This document shows, piece after piece, positions 19,498 through 32,627 of a stretch of 64,000 nucleotides of DNA. Both the position numbers and the translations under genes were made by a program. The notes under the pieces are model-generated. The model was given only the letters and a program-made list of their open reading frames with translations. It searched no databases and was not told the DNA's origin. The stretch is from Pluralibacter sp. UBA7423 (lineage in GTDB: Bacteria; Pseudomonadota; Gammaproteobacteria; Enterobacterales; Enterobacteriaceae): contig DKMD01000018.1 in assembly GCA_002470465.1 (NCBI GenBank), positions 217,151 to 281,150 on the forward strand, written 5' to 3'. How positions within the stretch are numbered: the stretch's first letter is position 1; every line of letters begins with the position of its first letter.

Positions 19498-19940
19498 AAC
19501 GCATCCCCTTATGATTAACCAACAAACACCGTGTGGGATGGATACTACTGTCTGACCCGGAACATACGCTGTGACCTGATACGTTAACTATAATCTACTC
19601 TGAAAAAGATTTCACCGCGCTATTACGAAAAATTACAATTACCGGTTATTCACCTGAGATGTCGCCAATTTTTTATCTCGCCTAATAGCTGACAAGCCAG
19701 ATTAAAAACGTTAAATATCTATGGACCATCTTATTTTTCATTAGGTTATGTATATGACCACCCAATGACAAGGTGATTTATCCTGAGTATCCGATCCGAA
19801 ATTCGGAAGAGTCCTAAGGAGTTGTCTGAAAATAAATCAGAGTCCTCGCATATTGTCCGGAGAATTAACCTCGCTATTAAGATTATTTCTTAATACAAAT
19901 CTTAGTTAAATAAACCTGAGCGATAAAATTTGTCCGGTGT
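19498..19940. other. AT-rich gap between tomB and acrB
   Basis: About 440 bp without a supported gene. It must hold the tomB-hha promoter on the - strand near its low end; AT-rich DNA here is a natural H-NS target. There is a repeated AGAGTCCT (19808-19815 and 19839-19846). No RNA gene is recognised. Confidence 0.5.
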
Positions 19941-19971
19941 AAAAAAGAAGGGCCGCTTTCGCGACCCTTTT
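19941..19971 (-). terminator. Rho-independent terminator of acrAB
   Basis: Read on the - strand: AAAGGGTCGC-GAAA-GCGGCCCTT followed by CTTTTTT, 18 nt after the acrB stop. Confidence 0.85.
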
Positions 19972-19989
19972 CATTTTGCCTTGCCCGTA

Positions 19990-23139
<3,150 letters not shown>

Positions 23140-23158
23140 TTAACGGCTCCTGTTTAAG

Positions 23159-24352
23159 TTAAGACTTAGGCTGTTCTGACGCCGCATTACCTGCGGTTTG
23201 TTGCTCTTTGTCAGAAGTGACTTCCTGCGCTTTTACCTGAGCGCCCGGTCTGACTTTCTGCAAACCGGTAATAATGACGCGGTCGCCGGATTTCAGACCG
23301 TCAGTAACCAGCCATTTGTCGCCGATAGCCTGACTGGCGGTGATTTGACGGACTTCAACCTTATCGCCTTCACCCACCACCATCGCGCTGGCATCGCCAC
23401 GCGGAGTACGGGTTACGCCCTGCTGAGGAACCAGCAATGCGTTAGGGTTCGTCCCTTCTTCAAGCTTCGCGCGTACGAACATACCCGGCAGCAGGGTATG
23501 GTCCGGGTTCGGGAAGACGGCGCGCAGCGTGATAGAACCGGTGGTCTGATCGACGGTGACGTCGGAGAATTCCAGAGAACCGCTCTGCGAATATTTGATG
23601 CCGTCCTGCGTGACGAGATCGACTTTCGCTTTACCGTTCACCTGCTGCAGAGTCCCGCTGGCGAGTTCCTGTTTCAGACGCAGGAAATCGTTGCTGGACT
23701 GCGTCACGTCAACATAAATCGGATCGAGCTGCTGAACGGTGGCGAGTGCATCAGCCTGGCCGTTTTGCACCAGCGCACCTTCCGTGACGGAAGATTTACC
23801 GATACGACCGCTAATGGGTGAAGTCACCTTGGTATAGGCGAGGTTAATGCGCGCCGTTTCCACTGCGGCTTTTGCAGCCACGACGGCAGCATTTGCCTGC
23901 AGGGAATCAGACAGCGCGGTGTCATAGTCCTGACGGCTGACGTACTGTGTGCCCAGCAGCTTTTGGTAGCGGCTCGCAGTCAGCTGAGCCACTTTCGCTG
24001 CGGCTTCGGCTTTGGCTAAATCGCCTTTAGCGCTGTCGTAAGAGGCCTGATAGGTTGCGGGATCAATCTGATAAAGAGACTCACCGGCCTTAATTTCGCC
24101 GCCTTCCGTAAAGTTACGCTTCAGGATAATACCGCTCACCTGAGGGCGAACTTCTGCGATACGGAAAGCACTGGTGCGGCCAGGTAATTCAGTGGTGATT
24201 TGAAGAGGTTCAGTTTTGAGCGTCACAACACCGACTTCTGGGGTCTGCGCTGCTCCTTGCTGAGCCTGTTTGTCGTCACATCCTGTAAGCGCTAAGCTGC
24301 CTGAAAGCATCAGAACGACCGCCAGAGGCGTTAACCCTCTGTTTTTGTTCAT
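23159..24352 (-). CDS. acrA: Periplasmic adaptor lipoprotein AcrA
   Basis: A 397-residue membrane-fusion protein, the same length as E. coli AcrA. It has a lipoprotein signal with lipobox LTGC, lipidated at Cys25. Then come lipoyl (TEGGEIKAGESLYQIDPATY), alpha-hairpin, beta-barrel and membrane-proximal domains that bridge AcrB and TolC. I start it at 24352 with GAGGT upstream; the longer frame to 24412 would run through promoter DNA. It is the first gene of acrAB and is divergent from acrR, whose operator lies 90 bp upstream. Confidence 0.97.
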   Translation of the reverse strand: MNKNRGLTPLAVVLMLSGSLALTGCDDKQAQQGAAQTPEVGVVTLKTEPLQITTELPGRTSAFRIAEVRPQVSGIILKRNFTEGGEIKAGESLYQIDPATYQASYDSAKGDLAKAEAAAKVAQLTASRYQKLLGTQYVSRQDYDTALSDSLQANAAVVAAKAAVETARINLAYTKVTSPISGRIGKSSVTEGALVQNGQADALATVQQLDPIYVDVTQSSNDFLRLKQELASGTLQQVNGKAKVDLVTQDGIKYSQSGSLEFSDVTVDQTTGSITLRAVFPNPDHTLLPGMFVRAKLEEGTNPNALLVPQQGVTRTPRGDASAMVVGEGDKVEVRQITASQAIGDKWLVTDGLKSGDRVIITGLQKVRPGAQVKAQEVTSDKEQQTAGNAASEQPKS

Positions 24353-24441
24353 ATGTAAACCTCGAGTGTCCGATTTCAAATTGATCAATGGATCAAATGT
24401 CCACAAACCCATTGCTGCTTTATATTATGGTCGTGCTATGG

Positions 24442-24465
24442 TACATACATTCACAAATGTATGTA
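24442..24465. promoter_or_regulatory. AcrR operator between acrA and acrR
   Basis: A 24-bp palindrome with halves TACATACATTCA and CAAATGTATGTA, matching the known AcrR operator of E. coli except near the centre. It lies in the acrA-acrR gap and should mediate AcrR repression of acrAB and acrR. Confidence 0.93.
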
Positions 24466-24493
24466 AATCTAACCTCTGTAAATTCACCAACCT

Positions 24494-25138
24494 ATGGCAC
24501 GAAAAACCAAACAACAAGCGTTGGAAACACGGCAACACATTCTCGATGTTGCCCTGCGATTGTTTTCTCAACAGGGGGTATCATCCACCTCGTTGGCTGA
24601 GATTGCAAAGGCGGCTGGCGTCACCCGAGGCGCAATCTACTGGCATTTCAAGAACAAATCAGATTTGTTCAGCGAGATCTGGCAGCTCTCAGAATCCAGT
24701 ATCGGCAGTCTCGAATCAGAGTATCAGGCAAAATTCCCTGGCGATCCACTCTCAGTTCTTAGGGAGATTCTAGTCTATATTCTTGAAGCCACAGTGATTG
24801 AAGAACGCCGACGTTTGATGATGGAGATTATCTTTCACAAATGTGAATTTGTGGGTGAGATGGCCGTGGTGCAGCAGGCTCAGCGCGACCTTTGTCTGGA
24901 AAGCTATGACCGCATTGAGGCGACGCTGAACGAGTGCATTAAAGCGGGGCAGCTCCCTGTGGATTTACTGACCCGCCGCGCCGCTATTTTGATGCGTAGC
25001 TATATCTCCGGCATCGTTGAAAACTGGCTTTTCTCACCGGACACCTTCAACCTGAAAACCGAAGCCCGTGATTACGTTGCTATCCTGCTGGAAATGTACC
25101 AGTTCTGCCCAACGCTACGAGCCCATCAGCCTGCCTGA
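24494..25138 (+). CDS. acrR: AcrR, TetR-family repressor of acrAB
   Basis: A 214-residue TetR-family repressor. The N-terminal helix-turn-helix ([25 protein letters not shown], about 30-55 in pieces) is that of AcrR, and the all-alpha ligand domain follows. It represses acrAB and itself until drugs bind. The reading frame is intact, with no premature stop of the kind found in efflux-overproducing isolates. No strong ribosome site precedes the ATG at 24494. It is divergent from acrA with the operator between. Confidence 0.95.
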   Translation: MARKTKQQALETRQHILDVALRLFSQQGVSSTSLAEIAKAAGVTRGAIYWHFKNKSDLFSEIWQLSESSIGSLESEYQAKFPGDPLSVLREILVYILEATVIEERRRLMMEIIFHKCEFVGEMAVVQQAQRDLCLESYDRIEATLNECIKAGQLPVDLLTRRAAILMRSYISGIVENWLFSPDTFNLKTEARDYVAILLEMYQFCPTLRAHQPA

Positions 25139-25265
25139 GCCGCATGACCCAAAAGTACGGGAATATTCCTAAGGTGGGCCGCTATTCGGCGCAAAGGAGA
25201 AGTGCTATTCTGCGCAGGCATTTTCTTCCGGCGATTCCGGCCCTGAACTCATTCATGCTGACACT

Positions 25266-28200
25266 ATGCTGCACAACACATTCTGGCGGAAATCACTCTC
25301 CGCGTTAATTGTCGTCCTTATCTTCTCTTTTACCGTCCTGGGAATCAGCCCGGCGCGGGCGCAGGGGCCGAACGATCTGCCCGAACGCGCTGACGTGCAA
25401 AAACAGCTCACCACGCTGACCAAGAAAAAAGAGCTCACGCCACAGGACAAACTTGTTGAGCAGGATCTGTCGGATACCCTGCAGCTGCTCGATAAAATCG
25501 ATCGCATCAAAGATGAAACCGCGCTGCTCAAGCAGCAGATAGACCAGGCGCCAGCCAAAATGCGTCAGGCCACCGACAGCCTGAGCGCGCTGGGCGATGT
25601 GGACAACGACGACGAAACGCGCAAAGTACTGAATACGCTTTCTGTTCGCCAGCTTGAAGCCCGCATCAACGATGTGCTCGACCAGCTTCAAACCGCGCAA
25701 AACGATCTTTCAACCTACAACAGTCAGCTGGTGTCGCTGCAAACTCAGCCAGAGCGCGTACAGAATACGATGTACAACGCCTCGCAACAGCTACAGCAAA
25801 TCCGCAATCGCCTGAATGGCACCACCGTCGGTGAGGACGCTCTGCGTCCGACGCAGCAAACCATGCTGTTGGTGCAGCAGGCGTTGCTCAATGCTGAACT
25901 CGATCAGCAGCGTAAAAGCCTCGCCGGTAACACCACGCTTCAGGATACCCTGCAAAAACAGCGAGATTACGTGACCGCCAACAGTAACCGCCTGCAGCAC
26001 CAGCTGCAGCTGTTACAGGAAGCCGTCAGCAGCAAGCGACTGACGCTGACGGAGAAAACGGCACAGGAAGCCGTTTCCCCTGATGATGCAGCCCGCATTC
26101 AGGCTAATCCGCTGGTGAAACAGGAGCTGGACATTAACCATCAGCTGAGCGAACGGTTAATCAAGGCGACGGAAAGCGGCAACCAGCTGGTGCAGCAAAA
26201 CATTCGCGTCAAAACCTGGCTCGACCGCGCGCTGCAGTCCGAACGCAATATTAAAGAACAGATCTCAATGCTCAAGGGCAGCCTGCTGCTGTCGCGCATT
26301 CTTTATCAGGAGCAACAGACGCTGCCGTCTGCCGACGAACTGGAAGACATGACCAACCGCATCGCGGATCTGCGCCTGGAACAGTTTGAAGTGAATCAGC
26401 AGCGCGATGCGCTGTTTCAGAACGAGGATTACGTTGCGAAGCTGGAAGAGGGCCACAGCAGCGACGTCAATGATGAAGTGACCGATGCGCTGAACCAGGT
26501 TATCGACATGCGTCGTGAACTGCTGGATCAGATGAACAAACAGCTGGGTAGCCAACTGATGATGGCCATCAACCTGCAGGTGAATCAGCAGCAACTGATG
26601 AGCGTCTCAAAAAGCCTGCGCTCTATTCTCACTCAGCAAATTTTCTGGGTGAACAGTAACAAGCCTATGGACTGGGACTGGATCAAATCTTTCCCGTCAG
26701 CGCTGAAAGAGCAGTTCAGCAAAATGAGCATCACCGTGAACTGGGAAAAAGCCTGGCCCGCGGTGTTCATCGCGTTTCTGGCGGGGCTTCCTCTGCTGCT
26801 GATCGCCGGGCTGATTCGCTGGCGGCTGTCGTGGCTGAAAGGCTATCAGCAGCAGCTGGCGTCTGAAGTCGGACAGCTGCGTAACGACAGTCAGCTTCAT
26901 ACGCCTAAGGCAATCCTTCTCGACCTGATCCGCGCGCTGCCGGTGGTGATGATTATCCTTGCCGTGGGGCTGATTCTGCTGACAATGCAGTTGAACATTA
27001 GCGATCTGCTGTGGGCGTTCAGTAAAAAGCTGGCGCTGTTCTGGCTGATTTTTGGCCTGTGCTGGAAAGTGCTGGAAAAGGACGGCGTGGCGATTTCACA
27101 CTTCAACATGCCGCCGCAGCTGACGAGCCACTGGCGTCGCCAGATTGTCCGTATCAGTCTGGCGTTGCTGCCGCTGCACTTCTGGTCTGTTGAGGCAGAG
27201 TTGTCGCCACTGCATCTGATGGATGACGTACTCGGTCAGTTCGCCATTTTCCTCAACCTGCTGCTGATCACCGTACTGATATGGCCGATGTGTCGGGACA
27301 GCTGGCGTGATAAGGAATCACATAGCCTGCGCCTGGTGACGATCACCACACTCGCCATCGTGCCGGTTGCGCTACTGGTGCTCACCGCCACGGGCTATTT
27401 CTACACCACGCTGCGTCTGGCCGGGCGCTGGATTGAAACCGTCTATCTGGTCATTATCTGGAACCTGATTTACCAGACGGTTCTGCGTGGCCTGAGCGTG
27501 GCGGCCCGGCGTATTGCCTACCGCCGTGCGCTGGCACGCCGCCAGCATCTGGTGAAAGAGGGCGCGGAAGGGGCTGAGCCGACGGAAGAGCCGGCGATTG
27601 CGCTGGAAGATGTGAACCAGCAGACGCTGCGCATCACCATGCTGGTGATGGTGGCGCTGTTCGGCGTGATGTTCTGGGCTATCTGGTCTGACTTAATCAC
27701 CGTCTTCGCCTATCTCGACAGCATCACGCTGTGGCACTACAACGCCACCGAAGCGGGGACGGAAGTGCTGCGCAACGTCACGCTCGGCAGCCTGCTGTTT
27801 GCGCTAATCGCTGCGGTTGTCTCCTGGGCGCTGATCCGCAACCTGCCGGGCCTGCTGGAAGTGCTGGTCCTTTCGCGCCTTAAGATGCGCCAGGGCGCGT
27901 CTTACGCCATCACCACGATCCTCAACTACGTCATTATTGCCGTTGGTGCGATGACGGTGTTCGGTTCGCTTGGGGTGTCGTGGGATAAGCTGCAGTGGCT
28001 GGCGGCGGCGCTGTCGGTCGGTCTTGGTTTTGGCCTCGGCGAAATCTTCGGCAACTTCGTTTCTGGCCTGATTATTCTGTTCGAACGTCCGGTGCGCATC
28101 GGCGATACCGTTACGATCGGCACCTTCTCGGGCTCGGTCAGTAAGATTCGTATTCGTGCCACCACGATCACCGACTTTGACCGCAAAGAAGTGATCATTC

Positions 28201-28619
28201 CCAACAAAGCGTTTGTGACCGAGCGCCTGATCAACTGGTCGCTCAGCGACACCATCACCCGCGTGGTGATCCGCCTCGGCGTGGCGTATGGATCGGATCT
28301 GGATAAAGTCAAAGAAGTGCTGCTGAAAGCGGCCTCGGAGCATCCGAAAGTGATGCACGAGCCGGAACCGTCGGTCTTCTTTACCACCTTTGGTCCGAGT
28401 ACGCTGGATCACGAACTGCGCCTGTACGTGCGTGAACTGCGCGACCGCAGCTATACCGTGGATGAGATTAACCGCACCATCGACAGACTCTGTCGTGAAA
28501 ACGGCATCAACATCGCCTTTAACCAGCTCGAAGTTCACCTGCGTAATGAAAAAGGTGATGAAGTGACGGAAGTGAAGCGTGACGTGAAGGGTGACGATCC
28601 GACGCCAGCAGGGGCTTAA
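25266..28619 (+). CDS. mscK: Potassium-dependent mechanosensitive channel MscK
   Basis: A 1117-residue inner-membrane channel (KefA). A signal peptide (to about residue 33, SPARAQ) leads a 450-residue periplasmic coiled-coil-rich region full of Gln, Leu and Asp. About eleven membrane segments follow (about 490-950), then the MscS-like pore and cytoplasmic domain, with pore helix LSVGLGFGLGEIFGNFVSG and the loop ERPVRIGDTVTIG. It opens under membrane tension and external potassium to release solutes in osmotic down-shock. Length agrees with E. coli MscK. The start region lacks a strong ribosome site. Confidence 0.95.
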   Translation: MLHNTFWRKSLSALIVVLIFSFTVLGISPARAQGPNDLPERADVQKQLTTLTKKKELTPQDKLVEQDLSDTLQLLDKIDRIKDETALLKQQIDQAPAKMRQATDSLSALGDVDNDDETRKVLNTLSVRQLEARINDVLDQLQTAQNDLSTYNSQLVSLQTQPERVQNTMYNASQQLQQIRNRLNGTTVGEDALRPTQQTMLLVQQALLNAELDQQRKSLAGNTTLQDTLQKQRDYVTANSNRLQHQLQLLQEAVSSKRLTLTEKTAQEAVSPDDAARIQANPLVKQELDINHQLSERLIKATESGNQLVQQNIRVKTWLDRALQSERNIKEQISMLKGSLLLSRILYQEQQTLPSADELEDMTNRIADLRLEQFEVNQQRDALFQNEDYVAKLEEGHSSDVNDEVTDALNQVIDMRRELLDQMNKQLGSQLMMAINLQVNQQQLMSVSKSLRSILTQQIFWVNSNKPMDWDWIKSFPSALKEQFSKMSITVNWEKAWPAVFIAFLAGLPLLLIAGLIRWRLSWLKGYQQQLASEVGQLRNDSQLHTPKAILLDLIRALPVVMIILAVGLILLTMQLNISDLLWAFSKKLALFWLIFGLCWKVLEKDGVAISHFNMPPQLTSHWRRQIVRISLALLPLHFWSVEAELSPLHLMDDVLGQFAIFLNLLLITVLIWPMCRDSWRDKESHSLRLVTITTLAIVPVALLVLTATGYFYTTLRLAGRWIETVYLVIIWNLIYQTVLRGLSVAARRIAYRRALARRQHLVKEGAEGAEPTEEPAIALEDVNQQTLRITMLVMVALFGVMFWAIWSDLITVFAYLDSITLWHYNATEAGTEVLRNVTLGSLLFALIAAVVSWALIRNLPGLLEVLVLSRLKMRQGASYAITTILNYVIIAVGAMTVFGSLGVSWDKLQWLAAALSVGLGFGLGEIFGNFVSGLIILFERPVRIGDTVTIGTFSGSVSKIRIRATTITDFDRKEVIIPNKAFVTERLINWSLSDTITRVVIRLGVAYGSDLDKVKEVLLKAASEHPKVMHEPEPSVFFTTFGPSTLDHELRLYVRELRDRSYTVDEINRTIDRLCRENGINIAFNQLEVHLRNEKGDEVTEVKRDVKGDDPTPAGA

Positions 28620-28630
28620 GTGCTACAGTT

Positions 28631-28702
28631 GTAGGCCCGGAAAGCCAAGCGCCGCCGGGCATTTTGATTCGACGCCCGATGGCGCTTTGCTTATCGGGCC
28701 TA
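28631..28702. repeat. REP/BIME element after mscK
   Basis: Two inverted REP-like units facing each other: GTAGGCCCGGAAAGCC...GCCGCCGGGC and GCCCGATGGCGCTTTG...ATCGGGCCTAA. The second runs into the last codons of rsmS. Such elements act as mRNA-end stabilisers and gyrase/IHF sites. Confidence 0.75.
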
Positions 28703-28858
28703 AGGGTTTTGAGCGGCAGTCTCTATTTTCCGCTCAAAATCCCGCTTTACTATTTCCAGCGCGCTCAGCACCGTTTCCGGCGCAATGGCGTGTTCTTCCA
28801 GCAGCATAATCAAATCGACCGCCAGTTTGACATCGTCCGGGGCGTTTTCCAGCGACAT
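28700..28858 (-). CDS. rsmS: RsmS (YbaM), small protein of the RsmA/Csr-linked regulators
   Basis: A 52-residue protein encoded below the usual size cutoff: [20 protein letters not shown], then [20 protein letters not shown] and [12 protein letters not shown]. It matches E. coli YbaM/RsmS (53 residues), a pleiotropic regulator of exoenzymes in Pectobacterium, with unclear role here. AGGAG lies upstream of the ATG. It follows priC by 11 bp on the same strand, so priC-rsmS is an operon. Confidence 0.92.
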   Translation of the reverse strand: MSLENAPDDVKLAVDLIMLLEEHAIAPETVLSALEIVKRDFERKIETAAQNP

Positions 28859-28869
28859 AGCTTCTCCTG

Positions 28870-29397
28870 TCAGCGCGTCATGCGCGCCAGTACATTTTCA
28901 ATATTCTCCAGTGCGCTGCGGCAACGCGTGAGCCTGGCGCTGAATGCCTCCACTTCCCGCGCAAGCCGTTGCTGCTCCTCAAGCGTTGATGCCTGTGCCA
29001 GTAGCTGACGTCGCTGCTGCGTCATTTCAAGCAGGCGACGTTCATATTCCTGATGCTGAAGACGTTTGCGCTGCCAGCGCGTCAGGGCGGGCGAGCCGTT
29101 ATCCCAGCCCCGCAGCTGCCAGGCCGCACTTTCTCTTGCAATCGCTTCGAGCTGTGAAACCAGACGCTCTGCCAGCCACTGCACCTGCTCAATCTGCTGC
29201 TGCTCAACGGCATGCCGCAGCGCCTTCAGGTTACTCCGTGCTTCTTCTACACACGCCTGCAAAAAAGCGCTCTGCGTGCGGAAAAGCTGTCTGTCAAAAC
29301 GCGGCCCGAGGGTGGCGTGAAACGCCATCGGTGCCACCTCTGCTTCAAGCCGGGAAAGCTGCGTGTCCAGCGATTGCAGTAACAGGTCAGTTTTCAT
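28870..29397 (-). CDS. priC: Primosomal replication protein PriC
   Basis: A 175-residue protein, the E. coli length. PriC reloads DnaB helicase at stalled forks without PriA by binding SSB and DnaB. It is mostly helical and rich in Arg, Gln and Leu; conserved blocks are FDRQLF and RLERQRL-like basic stretches. The start at 29397 has GGGAGA upstream; the frame opens further but that would overlap the divergent ybaN start. It is divergent from ybaN and the first gene of priC-rsmS. Confidence 0.93.
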   Translation of the reverse strand: MKTDLLLQSLDTQLSRLEAEVAPMAFHATLGPRFDRQLFRTQSAFLQACVEEARSNLKALRHAVEQQQIEQVQWLAERLVSQLEAIARESAAWQLRGWDNGSPALTRWQRKRLQHQEYERRLLEMTQQRRQLLAQASTLEEQQRLAREVEAFSARLTRCRSALENIENVLARMTR

Positions 29398-29464
29398 ATT
29401 TTCTCCCTCGAAAGGACCGTGGCCTGTGCTACATTTGCCGTTCAGTTTGATAACGATTCTCACG

Positions 29465-29839
29465 ATGAAACGGACTATTCTAAACATCATTGGCTGGCTG
29501 GCGGTAGCGTTAGGCACGCTGGGCGTGTTTTTACCGCTGTTGCCAACCACTCCGTTTATTCTGCTGGCGGCCTGGTGCTTCGCTCAGTCATCGCCACGTT
29601 TTCATGAATGGCTGCTCTACAGGTCGTGGTTCGGCGGCTATCTGCGTCACTGGCAGCAGTATAAAGCGATGCCGCCTGGCGCAAAGCCGCGAGCGATCGT
29701 CATCACCATTGCAACCTTCGCTATCTCGCTGTGGCTGGTGAAAATTGTGTGGGTACGCTTTTTGCTGCTGGCGATCCTCGCCTGCCTGCTGATTTTCTTG
29801 TGGCGCATTCCGGTGGTTGATGCAAAACAACAAAAATAA
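29465..29839 (+). CDS. ybaN: DUF454 inner-membrane protein YbaN
   Basis: A 124-residue membrane protein of the DUF454 family matching E. coli YbaN (125). Early segment GWLAVALGTLGVFLPLLPTT, the LLAAWCFAQSSPRFHEWLL block and two C-terminal membrane segments are recognisable. Function unknown. The ATG at 29465 has no strong ribosome site. It lies between priC and apt as in E. coli. Confidence 0.92.
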   Translation: MKRTILNIIGWLAVALGTLGVFLPLLPTTPFILLAAWCFAQSSPRFHEWLLYRSWFGGYLRHWQQYKAMPPGAKPRAIVITIATFAISLWLVKIVWVRFLLLAILACLLIFLWRIPVVDAKQQK

Positions 29840-29995
29840 TAATGCTCGTCTGAGTTATTGCATTTAACGTTGAGTGCCAGTACATTCTGGCGTTTTCGAG
29901 CACGGGCGAAGCTGGTTAAAGGTTAATCGAATGTAACTTTAACCTTAAGCAAAATGCGCCTTGTGAGTTACACCGTTTTAATCAGGCATACACCT

Positions 29996-30547
29996 ATGAC
30001 CGCAACTGCACAGCAGCTTGAATTTCTGAAAAACAGCATCAAAAGCATCCAGGACTATCCAAAGCCTGGCATTCTTTTCCGCGATGTCACCAGCATGCTG
30101 GAAGACCCGAAAGCCTATGCCCTCAGCATTGAATTGCTGACGGAGCGCTTTAAAAACGCGGGTATCACCAAAGTGGTGGGTACCGAGGCGCGTGGTTTCC
30201 TGTTTGGTGCACCGGTCGCGTTGGCGCTGGGCGTAGGATTCGTGCCGGTACGTAAACCGCGCAAACTGCCGCGTGAAACCATTGCAGAAAGCTATGAGCT
30301 GGAATACGGCACCGATCAGCTGGAAATCCACGTTGATGCCATCAAGCCGGGTGATAAAGTGCTGGTGGTTGACGATCTGCTGGCGACCGGCGGCACCATT
30401 GAAGCCACCGTCAAGCTGATTCGCCGTCTCGGTGGTGAAGTGACCGACGCGGCCTTCATCATCAATCTGTTCGATCTGGGCGGTGAACAGCGTCTGGAAA
30501 GCCAGGGTATTCATTGCTACAGCCTGGTACCCTTCCCGGGACACTGA
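29996..30547 (+). CDS. apt: Adenine phosphoribosyltransferase
   Basis: A 183-residue cytoplasmic enzyme of the E. coli length that salvages adenine with PRPP to AMP and diphosphate. The PRPP loop is [13 protein letters not shown] (near residues 120-132), and [14 protein letters not shown] lies earlier. I place the start at 29996 ([10 protein letters not shown]), where E. coli Apt begins; the frame opens upstream at 29954. A hairpin terminator follows 12 nt after the stop. Confidence 0.96.
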   Translation: MTATAQQLEFLKNSIKSIQDYPKPGILFRDVTSMLEDPKAYALSIELLTERFKNAGITKVVGTEARGFLFGAPVALALGVGFVPVRKPRKLPRETIAESYELEYGTDQLEIHVDAIKPGDKVLVVDDLLATGGTIEATVKLIRRLGGEVTDAAFIINLFDLGGEQRLESQGIHCYSLVPFPGH

Positions 30548-30558
30548 TCAAATCCCCA

Positions 30559-30591
30559 CATAGCCTCGCCGTATTCGCGAGGCTATGTTAG
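30559..30591 (+). terminator. Hairpin terminator between apt and dnaX
   Basis: An 11-bp stem CATAGCCTCGC / GCGAGGCTATG with a 7-nt loop followed by TTAGC. The U tract is short, so termination may be partial. Confidence 0.6.
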
Positions 30592-30636
30592 CATTACCCT
30601 CCTGTATTCCACCTTCCAGCGTTTCAGAGCCTGCCA

Positions 30637-32571
30637 ATGAGTTATCAGGTCTTAGCCCGAAAATGGCGACCACAAACCTTTGCTGACGTCGTCGGCCAGG
30701 AACATGTGCTGACCGCACTGGCGAACGGCCTGGCGTCCGGTCGTATCCATCATGCGTACCTGTTTTCCGGCACTCGTGGGGTGGGGAAAACCTCCATCGC
30801 GCGTCTGTTGGCGAAAGGGCTGAACTGCGAAAGCGGCATCACCGCCACGCCGTGCGGCGTGTGTGATAACTGTCGTGAAATCGAGCAGGGGCGCTTTGTC
30901 GATCTGATTGAGATTGACGCCGCCTCGCGCACCAAAGTTGAAGATACCCGTGACCTGCTGGACAACGTGCAGTACGCGCCTGCCCGCGGTCGCTTCAAGG
31001 TCTACCTGATCGATGAAGTGCACATGCTCTCCCGTCACAGCTTCAACGCGCTGCTGAAAACGCTGGAAGAGCCGCCGTCGCACGTCAAATTCCTGCTGGC
31101 CACCACCGATCCGCAAAAGCTGCCGGTGACGATCCTTTCCCGCTGCCTGCAGTTCCATCTTAAAGCGCTCGACGTCGATCAGATCCGCGAGCAGCTGGAA
31201 CATATTCTGGGCGAGGAGCACATCGCTTCTGAGCCGCGCGCGCTGCAGCTGCTGGCGCGCGCCGCCGACGGCAGCCTGCGTGACGCATTAAGCCTTACCG
31301 ATCAGGCGATTGCCAGCGGTGACGGGCAGCTGACCGCCGCGACTGTCAGCACCATGCTCGGCACGCTGGATGACGATCAGGCGCTTTCCCTGATTGAAGC
31401 GCTGGTGGCCGCCAACGGCGAACAGGTTATGTCGCTTATTCACGAAGCGGCATCCCGCGGTATTGAGTGGGAAGCGCTGCTGGTGGAAATGCAAAGCCTG
31501 CTGCACCGCATCGCAATGGTGCAGCTGTCGCCGTCGGCGCTGGGCAGCGACATGGCGGCGGTCGAACACCGCATGCGCGAGCTGGCGCGAACCGTGCCGC
31601 CAGCCGATATTCAGCTCTATTACCAGACGCTGCTGATGGGCCGCAAAGAGCTGCCCTATGCGCCGGACCGCAGAATGGGTATTGAGATGACCCTGCTGCG
31701 TGCGCTGGCGTTCCATCCTCGTCAGCCGCTACCTGAGCCGGACGTTCAACCACAGTCGTTCGCGCCTGTGGCACCCACGGCGGTGATGCACCCGACGCAG
31801 GTTTCGCAGCAGCAGGCACCTGCCGCACCCGCGTATCAAAGCGAAACGTTGCCGGACTCCACCAGCTCCGTGCTGGCGGCCCGCAGCCAGCTGCAACGGG
31901 CTCAGGGAGCACCCAAAGCAAAAAAGAGTGAACCGGCCACCGCATCCCGCGCGCGGCCGGTGAACAGTGCTGCGTTAGAGAGACTGGCCTCGGTCACGGA
32001 ACGCGTTCAGGCGCGCCCGTCTCCTTCGGCGCTCGAAGAGCAGCAGCCAAAGAAAAAAGAAGCCTACCGCTGGAAAGCAACCACCGTTGTGGAAGAGGTG
32101 AAGGAAGCGGTTGCCACGCCGAAGGCGCTGAAAAAAGCGCTGGAGCATGAGAAAACCCCGGAGCTCGCCGCGAAGCTGGCAGTGGAATCCATCGAGCGCG
32201 ACGGTTGGGCGGCAGAAATCAGCCGCATGAAATTGCCTAAACTGGTAGAACAGGTGGCGCTTAACGCCTGGAAAGAGCAAAACGGCGCGGCAGTTTGCCT
32301 GCATCTGCGACCGAGCCAGCGCCATCTCAATAACGGCAGCGCGCAGAAGGTGCTGACGGATGCGCTGAGCGAGTTAAACGGCACGGCGGTTGAACTGACC
32401 ATCGTGGAAGATGATAATCCGGCGGTATTAACGCCGCTGGAGTGGCGTCAGGCCATTTACGAAGAGAAGCTCGCGCAGGCGCGCGAGGCCATCAGTGCCG
32501 ATAACAACATCCAGACCCTGCGCCGCTTTTTCGATGCGGATCTGGATGAAGAGAGTATTCGACCCATTTGA
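30637..32571 (+). CDS. dnaX: DNA polymerase III tau/gamma subunits
   Basis: A 644-residue AAA+ clamp-loader protein (tau) that loads the beta clamp and joins two polymerase cores to the DnaB helicase. Walker A is SGTRGVGKTS (about 43-52), the zinc motif is the four cysteines in CGVCDNC and nearby, and Walker B is LIDEVHML. The tail from about 430 is the tau-specific region that binds DnaB and alpha. The internal frameshift signal (31903-31960) yields gamma of 431 residues, as in E. coli. It is followed by ybaB. Confidence 0.97.
   Translation: MSYQVLARKWRPQTFADVVGQEHVLTALANGLASGRIHHAYLFSGTRGVGKTSIARLLAKGLNCESGITATPCGVCDNCREIEQGRFVDLIEIDAASRTKVEDTRDLLDNVQYAPARGRFKVYLIDEVHMLSRHSFNALLKTLEEPPSHVKFLLATTDPQKLPVTILSRCLQFHLKALDVDQIREQLEHILGEEHIASEPRALQLLARAADGSLRDALSLTDQAIASGDGQLTAATVSTMLGTLDDDQALSLIEALVAANGEQVMSLIHEAASRGIEWEALLVEMQSLLHRIAMVQLSPSALGSDMAAVEHRMRELARTVPPADIQLYYQTLLMGRKELPYAPDRRMGIEMTLLRALAFHPRQPLPEPDVQPQSFAPVAPTAVMHPTQVSQQQAPAAPAYQSETLPDSTSSVLAARSQLQRAQGAPKAKKSEPATASRARPVNSAALERLASVTERVQARPSPSALEEQQPKKKEAYRWKATTVVEEVKEAVATPKALKKALEHEKTPELAAKLAVESIERDGWAAEISRMKLPKLVEQVALNAWKEQNGAAVCLHLRPSQRHLNNGSAQKVLTDALSELNGTAVELTIVEDDNPAVLTPLEWRQAIYEEKLAQAREAISADNNIQTLRRFFDADLDEESIRPI
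31903..31960 (+). promoter_or_regulatory. dnaX: Programmed -1 frameshift signal of dnaX
   Basis: The slippery heptamer A AAA AAG (31920-31926) is preceded by an internal Shine-Dalgarno-like AGGGAG (31904-31909). It is followed after 6 nt by a CCGGCC / GGCCGG stem (31933-31938 with 31955-31960). A -1 slip leads to GAG then TGA (31929-31931), giving the 431-residue gamma. All three elements match the E. coli signal. Confidence 0.93.
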
Positions 32572-32627
32572 CCGTAAGCCCGTCTTGCGGTTGAACCTAT
32601 TAACATGACTGACTGAGAGATAAGCCT

